From an uncultured Streptococcus sp. (GTDB lineage Bacteria; Bacillota; Bacilli; Lactobacillales; Streptococcaceae), in the NCBI RefSeq assembly GCF_901875575.1, contig NZ_CABFMF010000011.1, positions 186,001 through 250,000 on the forward strand: a stretch of 64,000 nt of DNA. The letters run 5' to 3'. Position numbers and translations under genes: made by a program. Below are positions 58,342-64,000 of the stretch, in pieces (the first letter of the stretch is position 1; every line of letters starts with the position of its first letter). The notes below the pieces were generated by a model. It saw only the letters and a program-made list of their open reading frames with translations, made no database searches and had not been told where the DNA came from.

Positions 58342-58406
58342 AAATTTTATAAAATTTCATTATAAAGTTTAAGCATCTTTACAATTTGAGTGAATTTTGG
58401 TAAAAT
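58342..58406 (+). promoter_or_regulatory. Promoter of the AliB-like gene with 16-base palindrome
   Basis: -35 TTTACA (58378-58383), 17-base spacer, -10 TAAAAT (58401-58406). Upstream AAATTTTATAAAATTT (58342-58357) is a perfect palindrome three mismatches from the CodY consensus; CodY control is a guess. Confidence 0.5.
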
Positions 58407-58444
58407 AATCTTATGTTACAAAAACTAACATATAAGGAGAAGAC

Positions 58445-60403
58445 ATGAAAACTCAAAAGAAAATCCTTGGTTTAGGCTTAACTTTTGCAGCAAGTTTGTT
58501 GTTAGCTGCTTGTAGCCAGTCGGGTACAGATACAAAAATTTACTCATCAACCTTTAGTGGAAATCCAACAACATTTAACTACTTATTAGACTATTATGCA
58601 GATAATACCTCTATTATTACTAACTTGGTAGATGGATTGTTAGAAAATGATAATTACGGGAACCTTGTCCCATCCCTAGCAGAAGATTGGACAGTTTCTA
58701 AAGATGGTTTAACATATACTTACAAACTGAGAAAAGATGCGAAATGGTTTACAGCTGATGGTGAAGAGTATGCTACAGTAAAAGCTCAAGATTTTGTTAC
58801 GGGTATTAAATATGCAGTAGATAACAAATCACAGGCGCTCGATTTGATTCAAAATTCTATCAAGGGATTAAATGATTATATTACAGGTGCTGATTCTGAT
58901 TTTTCAAAAGTAGGCGTTAAAGCTTTAGATGAGCATACTGTAGAATACACTTTATCACGTCCGGAACCGTATTGGAATTCAAAAACGACCAATAGTATCC
59001 TTTTCCCAGTTAACGAAGAATTTTTGAATTCAAAAGGCAAAGATTTTGGGACCTTGACTCCAGATAGTATTCTATATAGTGGACCTTATTTGTTAAAAGA
59101 GTTCACATCAAAATCATCTATCGAATATGTTAAGAATCCACATTACTATGATCAAGATAAAGTATCTATTGAACGTGTAAAATTGGCATACTTTGATGGT
59201 TCAGATCAAGAATTGACTATCCGTAATTTTGAAAGTGGAGCTTATTCAATTGCAAGTATTTATCCAAATAGTTCAAATTTTGCTAAGACAAAAGAAAAAT
59301 ATAAGGATAATATCATTTATAGTTTGCAGGATAAGACATCTTGGTACTTTAACTTTAATGTCAATCGTAAGGCCTATAATCATACCTCTAAAACAACAGA
59401 TGAGCAGAAAAAATCAACTGAAGCAGCTGTGTTAAATAAAAACTTCCGACAAGCGGTGAACTTTGCTTTGGATCGTACAGCATATTCTGCCCAATCAAAT
59501 GGGGAAGAAGCGGCTAACAAGACTCTTCGCAATATGTTAGTTCCACCAACATTCGTTCAAGTTGGAGATAAAACTTTTGGAGAAGTAGTGGCTTCAAAAT
59601 TAGTAAGCTACGGGACAGAGTGGTCAAACATGAACTTGGCTGATGCCCAAGATGCTTATTTTAACAAAGAAAAAGCTCAGGCGAAATTTGATAAAGCTAA
59701 AAAAGAACTTTCAAGTCAAGGTGTGACCTTCCCCATTCATCTAGATGTAGCTGTTGATCAAACCAATAAAAATGTAGCGGCAGGTATGAATTCACTCAAA
59801 CAGACGCTTGAAACAGTTTTGGGTGCTGACAATATTGTGATTGATGTACATCAACTTTCTACCGATGAATACACTAACGTTGCCTTTTTAGCACCAACAC
59901 CTGCCGATCGTGATTATGATTTGAATCTTGATGGTTGGTCACCAGATTATCAAGATCCATCTACTTATCTAAATCCTTTTAATGCGGAAGATGGTTTCTA
60001 TCTTAAGATATTTGGACTAGACTCTAAAGCTGATCTAGAAAAGATTAAGAGCCTTGGTTTGGATACCTACACAAACATGCTGAAAGAAGCAGACCGCGAG
60101 AATAGCAATGTTGAAAAACGTTATGAAAAATATGCTGAAGCTCAGGCTTGGATGATTGACAATTCTTTACTAATGTCAGCTATGTCAAATGGTGGAAGAG
60201 CCTCTGTAACCAAAGTGACTCCATTTACAAGGGGATTCTCGTTAGTTGGGATCAAGGGTGATGGATTTAACTACAAATACATGAGGTTGCAAAAGGATAC
60301 GGTGACAACTAAGCAGTACGAAGAAGCTAAGAGCAAGTGGGAGCAAGAAAGTAAAAAAGCAATCGAAAAAGCTCAAAAAGAAGCAGAAAAACATGTGAAA
60401 TAA
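58445..60403 (+). CDS. AliB-like oligopeptide-binding lipoprotein
   Basis: 652 residues, SBP family 5. Signal peptide with lipobox SLLLAAC-SQSG (cleavage before Cys, about residue 23). Family segments NLVDGLLENDNYGNLVPSLAEDW, KDAKWFTADGEEYATVKAQD, WSPDYQDPSTYLNPF; C-terminal Lys/Glu helix. Captures peptides outside the cell for the Ami permease. Resembles the AliB-like ORFs (AliC/AliD) found in unencapsulated pneumococci and S. mitis; which one is not settled. Own promoter and terminator. Confidence 0.88.
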   Translation: MKTQKKILGLGLTFAASLLLAACSQSGTDTKIYSSTFSGNPTTFNYLLDYYADNTSIITNLVDGLLENDNYGNLVPSLAEDWTVSKDGLTYTYKLRKDAKWFTADGEEYATVKAQDFVTGIKYAVDNKSQALDLIQNSIKGLNDYITGADSDFSKVGVKALDEHTVEYTLSRPEPYWNSKTTNSILFPVNEEFLNSKGKDFGTLTPDSILYSGPYLLKEFTSKSSIEYVKNPHYYDQDKVSIERVKLAYFDGSDQELTIRNFESGAYSIASIYPNSSNFAKTKEKYKDNIIYSLQDKTSWYFNFNVNRKAYNHTSKTTDEQKKSTEAAVLNKNFRQAVNFALDRTAYSAQSNGEEAANKTLRNMLVPPTFVQVGDKTFGEVVASKLVSYGTEWSNMNLADAQDAYFNKEKAQAKFDKAKKELSSQGVTFPIHLDVAVDQTNKNVAAGMNSLKQTLETVLGADNIVIDVHQLSTDEYTNVAFLAPTPADRDYDLNLDGWSPDYQDPSTYLNPFNAEDGFYLKIFGLDSKADLEKIKSLGLDTYTNMLKEADRENSNVEKRYEKYAEAQAWMIDNSLLMSAMSNGGRASVTKVTPFTRGFSLVGIKGDGFNYKYMRLQKDTVTTKQYEEAKSKWEQESKKAIEKAQKEAEKHVK

Positions 60404-60430
60404 GAATGAAGCACTTGCTTAACGATATTA

Positions 60431-60466
60431 AAAAAGACAAACATCATTTAGGGTGTTTGTCTTTTT
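60431..60466 (+). terminator. Terminator after AliB-like gene
   Basis: AAAAAGACAAACA pairs with TGTTTGTCTTTTT. Confidence 0.9.
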
Positions 60467-60700
60467 ACTTGTTTCATTCAATTGCTAAGGAAACACACTA
60501 AAGTTATGAAGTAATAAGTTTAGTGTAGGTGAACTATATTATTAACTAAAATTTTAATTATATTTTGTTTTGAAAAAGTTTATTGGTATAAACATGCTAT
60601 GATTTTAAAATGTAGTATGATATAAGCAAGGTTTATGAAAATAAAAGTTTGGTCTGACTTTATTTACCCAGGTTTTTATCGGAATCTATAGAAAACTCTT
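60467..60700. other. AT-rich spacer, nothing recognised
   Basis: About 230 bases of AT-rich DNA before the aliA promoter. I see no ORF, repeat or strong hairpin. Confidence 0.5.
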
Positions 60701-60747
60701 AAAATTCAGAAAAATATATTGACATGAAATTGAAAAGAGGTTATAAT
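60701..60747 (+). promoter_or_regulatory. aliA promoter with CodY-like box
   Basis: AAAATTCAGAAAAAT (60701-60715) has three mismatches to the CodY box AATTTTCWGAAAATT. -35 TTGACA (60719-60724), 17-base spacer, perfect -10 TATAAT (60742-60747). Confidence 0.7.
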
Positions 60748-60773
60748 ATATGGAAAAATCAAAGGAGAATACT

Positions 60774-62753
60774 ATGAAAACAAGAAAAGTATTGGCTCTC
60801 GCAGGAGTGACTCTATTAGCAGCAGGTGTTCTAGCTGCATGTTCTGGGAGCTCAGGCGCTAAAGGTGAGCAGACCTTTGCATTCACCTATGAGACACACC
60901 CAGATAATCTCAACTACTTAACAACTGGTAAGGCAGCAACTGCCGACATTACTAGTAACGTGATTGATGGATTGTTGGAGAGTGACCGCTATGGGAATTT
61001 GGTTCCCTCGATGGCAGAGGACTGGTCAGTTTCTAAGGATGGCTTGACTTATACTTATAAGATTCGTCAGGATGCTAAGTGGTATACATCTGAGGGAGAA
61101 GAGTATGCTCCTGTTAAGGCTCAAGACTTTGTAACAGGTCTTAAATATGCGACAGATAAGAAATCTGAAGGCCTTTACTTGGTACAAGATTCAATTAAAG
61201 GTTTGGACGCCTACGCTAAAGGGGAAATGAAAGATTTCTCTCAAGTTGGGATTAAAGCGATTGACGATCAAACAGTCCAATACACTTTGAACAAACCTGA
61301 AAGTTTTTGGAATTCTAAAACAACAATGGGTGTCTTAGCACCAGTCAATGAAGAGTTTTTGAATTCAAAAGGGGATGATTTTGCCAAAGCTACGGATCCA
61401 AGTAGTATCTTGTATAATGGTCCTTATTTGTTAAAATCTATTGTAATCAAATCTGCTGTTGAATTTGCGAAAAATCCTAACTACTGGGATAAGGACAATG
61501 TCCATATTGACAAAGTTAAATTATCATTCTGGGACGGTCAAGATACTAGTAAACCTGCAGAAAACTTTAAAGACGGTAGCCTTTCAGTGGCTCGTCTCTA
61601 TCCAACAAGTGCAAGTTTCGCAGAGCTTGAAAAATCAATGAAGGACAATATTGTCTATACGCAACAGGACTCTACGACTTATGTAGTGGGAACAAATATC
61701 GACCGTCAGTCCTATAAGTATACTTCTAAAACTAGTGAGGAACAAAAGACTTCTACTAAAAAAGCACTCTTAAACAAGGATTTCCGTCAGGCTATTGCCT
61801 TTGGCTTTGACCGTACAGCCTATGCTTCTCAGTTAAATGGACAAACTGGAGCAAGCAAAATCTTACGTAATATCTTTGTTCCACCAACATTTGTTCAAGC
61901 AGATGGTAAAAACTTTGGCGATATGGTCAAAGAAAAATTGGTGACTTACGGGGATGAATGGAAGGGTGTTAATCTTGCTGACGCACAAGACGGTCTTTAC
62001 AATCCAGAAAAAGCCAAGGCAGAATTTGCTAAAGCTAAATCAGCCCTACAAGCTGAGGGAGTACAATTCCCAATTCACCTAGATATGCCTGTTGACCAAA
62101 CAGCAACTACAAAAGTTCAGCGCGTCCAATCTATGAAACAATCCTTGGAAGCAACTTTAGGAACCGATAATGTCATTATTGATATCCAACAATTGCAAAA
62201 AGATGAAGTGCTTAATGTAACTTTATTTGCACAAACTGCTGCCGGTGAGGATTGGGATATTTCTGATAACGTCGGTTGGGGTCCAGACTTTGCCGATCCA
62301 TCAACCTACCTTGATATCATCAAACCATCAGTTGGTGAAAGCACTAAAACATATTTAGGATTTGACTCAGGGAAAGATAATGTAGCTGCTAAAAAAGTAG
62401 GCCTATATGACTACGAAAAATTGGTTACTGAAGCTGGTGATGAGACTACAGATGTTGCTAAACGATATGATAAATACGCTGCTGCCCAAGCTTGGTTGAC
62501 AGATAGTGCCCTAGTCATTCCAACGACATCTCGTACAGGGCGTCCAATCTTGTCTAAAATGGTACCATTTACTTTACCATTCTCTTTCGCAGGTAACAAG
62601 GGGACAAGTGATCCGCTCCGATACAAATACCTTGAACTTCAAGACAAGGCTGTCACTACAGATGAATATCAAAAAGCTCAAGATAAATGGATGAAAGAAA
62701 AAGAAGAATCCAATAAAAAAGCGCAAGAAGAACTTGCAAAACATGTGAAATAA
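60774..62753 (+). CDS. aliA: Oligopeptide-binding lipoprotein AliA
   Basis: 659 residues, SBP family 5. From ATG 60774 (SD AAAGGAGAATACT): signal MKTRKVLALAGVTLLAAG, lipobox VLAAC-SGSSG. Closely matches pneumococcal AliA as I remember it (ETHPDNLNYLTTGKAATADI; GWGPDFADPSTYLDIIKPS). Delivers peptides to the AmiCDEF permease. In pneumococcus it flanks the capsule locus; here it follows the AliB-like gene. ATG at 60750 is rejected as it lies within the promoter region. Confidence 0.93.
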   Translation: MKTRKVLALAGVTLLAAGVLAACSGSSGAKGEQTFAFTYETHPDNLNYLTTGKAATADITSNVIDGLLESDRYGNLVPSMAEDWSVSKDGLTYTYKIRQDAKWYTSEGEEYAPVKAQDFVTGLKYATDKKSEGLYLVQDSIKGLDAYAKGEMKDFSQVGIKAIDDQTVQYTLNKPESFWNSKTTMGVLAPVNEEFLNSKGDDFAKATDPSSILYNGPYLLKSIVIKSAVEFAKNPNYWDKDNVHIDKVKLSFWDGQDTSKPAENFKDGSLSVARLYPTSASFAELEKSMKDNIVYTQQDSTTYVVGTNIDRQSYKYTSKTSEEQKTSTKKALLNKDFRQAIAFGFDRTAYASQLNGQTGASKILRNIFVPPTFVQADGKNFGDMVKEKLVTYGDEWKGVNLADAQDGLYNPEKAKAEFAKAKSALQAEGVQFPIHLDMPVDQTATTKVQRVQSMKQSLEATLGTDNVIIDIQQLQKDEVLNVTLFAQTAAGEDWDISDNVGWGPDFADPSTYLDIIKPSVGESTKTYLGFDSGKDNVAAKKVGLYDYEKLVTEAGDETTDVAKRYDKYAAAQAWLTDSALVIPTTSRTGRPILSKMVPFTLPFSFAGNKGTSDPLRYKYLELQDKAVTTDEYQKAQDKWMKEKEESNKKAQEELAKHVK

Positions 62754-62755
62754 TG

Positions 62756-62793
62756 AAAAAAGGAGTTAGCTCATTTGAGAGCAACTCCTTTTT
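62756..62793. terminator. Bidirectional terminator aliA / recD2
   Basis: AAAAAGGAGTT pairs with AACTCCTTTTT between convergent genes; GCTC/GAGC extend the stem. Confidence 0.88.
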
Positions 62794-62851
62794 ATGTCTA
62801 TAGAATTTCTAGATTTTATAATAGTGACAGTAATCTTACTCATTAGAAATA

Positions 62852-64000
62852 TTAGCTAGTGGAAGTCTCAAAAATCTCTTTTAAATCTTCATCTGTTATT
62901 CCAATCATAGCTGGAATACTAGACCAGTTTTCCTCGGTAAGGATATAAGATTGTTTGGAATTGATTTGAGTGCTGACTTCAGCAGAGGCTGTGCTTGAGT
63001 TGCTAGAGGTTTCTATTAGATCATTGAAACGTTCGATCAAATAAGTCTTGCGGGCAGTTCCAATGTGTTGGGTTGCATAGTCAAAGGCCTGTAGTTCCCC
63101 TAGCAGTATGAGCTTACTTTTTGCGCGTGTGATAGCTGTGTAGATCAGATTTCGCTCTAGCATACGTTTGCTAGAACTGGTGATGGGAAGGATGACCACT
63201 GGGAATTCACTTCCTTGGGACTTATGAATACTCATGGCATAGGCGAGACGAATCTTGTACCATTCGTTACGGGGATAAGAGACTTCGTTGCCATCAAAAT
63301 CAAGAATAATCTCGTCCTGTTTGGATTCGGTGTATTTTCCAGGAATCAAGTCTGTGATGTATCCTAAATCACCATTAAAGACATTGATTTCCGCATCGTT
63401 GACCAAATGAATAATCTTGTCTCCTTTGCGATAATGACATTGAGGTGCTTCAAAACTGATTTGGTCTTTTTGATGGGGATTGAGGAGATCCTGCATGAGC
63501 TGATTGATGGCATCAATCCCAGCTGTTCCTCTATACATGGGGGCTAGAACTTGAATATCACGAGCAGGGATACCACTTCTTAGGGCTGCAGCTAGGATTT
63601 TCTCAATACTTGCTGGGATATGGCTACTTGCAATTTCAAAATAGGAACGGTCTGCCTTTTTCTGGGTGAAGTCTAAGGGTAGTATCCCCTGTCTGATCTG
63701 GCTAGCTAAGGTTACGATAGTGGATTCTTCACTCTGGCGATAAATTTTCTCCAAGCGGGTCTGGGGGATCAGTGGGATATGGAGTAGGTCAGCTAAGACT
63801 TGACCAGGACTGACGGAAGGTAACTGGTCGCTATCTCCTACGATAAGAATTTTACTATTAGAAGAGATGTTAGAGAAGAGCTGGTTGGCGAGCCACGTAT
63901 CTACCATAGAGAATTCATCTACAATGATAAAGTCAGCGTCCAGATAATCCTCTAGGTGGCTGGTGTCATCATCTCCGGTCATTCCTAAATGACGGTGAAT
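62852..64000 (-). CDS. recD2: RecD2-type DNA helicase, C-terminal part (5' end outside window)
   Basis: SF1B helicase involved in DNA repair. The 383 visible codons begin IHRHLGMTGDDDTSHLEDYL, so the frame continues beyond base 64000; Met at 63982 is internal. Walker B DFIIVDEFSMVDTWLA, motif III VGDSDQLPSVSPG, motif V/VI AMSIHKSQGSEFPVV and YTAITRAKSKLILLG are present; Walker A is off-window. The last 60 residues are a Ser-rich tail ending at 62852. Confidence 0.92.
   Translation of the reverse strand: MHRHLGMTGDDDTSHLEDYLDADFIIVDEFSMVDTWLANQLFSNISSNSKILIVGDSDQLPSVSPGQVLADLLHIPLIPQTRLEKIYRQSEESTIVTLASQIRQGILPLDFTQKKADRSYFEIASSHIPASIEKILAAALRSGIPARDIQVLAPMYRGTAGIDAINQLMQDLLNPHQKDQISFEAPQCHYRKGDKIIHLVNDAEINVFNGDLGYITDLIPGKYTESKQDEIILDFDGNEVSYPRNEWYKIRLAYAMSIHKSQGSEFPVVILPITSSSKRMLERNLIYTAITRAKSKLILLGELQAFDYATQHIGTARKTYLIERFNDLIETSSNSSTASAEVSTQINSKQSYILTEENWSSIPAMIGITDEDLKEIFETSTS

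Overview
The window is chromosomal DNA from a low-GC Gram-positive coccus of the Streptococcus mitis/pneumoniae group. This rests on near-identity, judged from memory, to pneumococcal sulABCD, ccpA, blpRH, ccrZ, dnaJ and aliA proteins, on two BOX elements, on dual CIRCE sites at hrcA, and on a blp bacteriocin region. Several neighbouring blocks are not neighbours in the pneumococcal order I remember (sul next to ccpA, alaA next to pgk, aliA next to recD). S. mitis or a close relative therefore fits better than S. pneumoniae, but I cannot name the species. I see no rRNA, tRNA, prophage or CRISPR.

Layout. 1-7.2 kb: a HAD phosphatase, a purine permease, a CPBP protease and the folate operon sulABCD; the dihydropteroate synthase carries an Arg58-Pro59 duplication typical of sulfonamide resistance. 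7.4-13.2 kb: ccpA, asparaginase, a HAD/MazG-like fusion, Usp and an alanine-type aminotransferase. 13.6-18.9 kb: pgk, glnRA with its GlnR operator, and a PadR/DUF2812 operon. 18.9-25.1 kb: hrcA-grpE-dnaK-(two extra genes)-dnaJ. 25.1-28 kb: hit and ecsAB.

28-36.8 kb is the accessory core, a blp locus. It keeps blpT, blpR and blpH and at least four BlpR promoters, but shows no pheromone gene blpC and no transporter blpAB. One intact double-glycine bacteriocin remains, surrounded by small membrane/immunity genes, relics and three copies of a 134-residue membrane-protein gene, two of them broken. It looks like a module reduced to sensing and immunity and reshuffled by homologous recombination.

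36.9-44.2 kb: ccrZ-trmB and rimP-nusA-rnpM-ylxQ-infB-rbfA. 44.2-51.8 kb: DUF1858/DUF438 genes and a T-box-controlled operon ending in valS. 51.8-57.5 kb: a TetR-controlled ABC exporter, rpoE, and pyrG behind a CTP-type attenuator and a BOX insertion. 57.5-64 kb: a dead IS200 transposase, two Ali-type peptide-binding lipoproteins and the C-terminal part of RecD2.

The most novel signal is a three-hairpin cloverleaf element present three times (grpE-dnaK gap, after dnaJ, infB-rbfA gap). All copies share an asymmetric internal loop and one conserved hairpin, and the closing stem shows compensatory changes.
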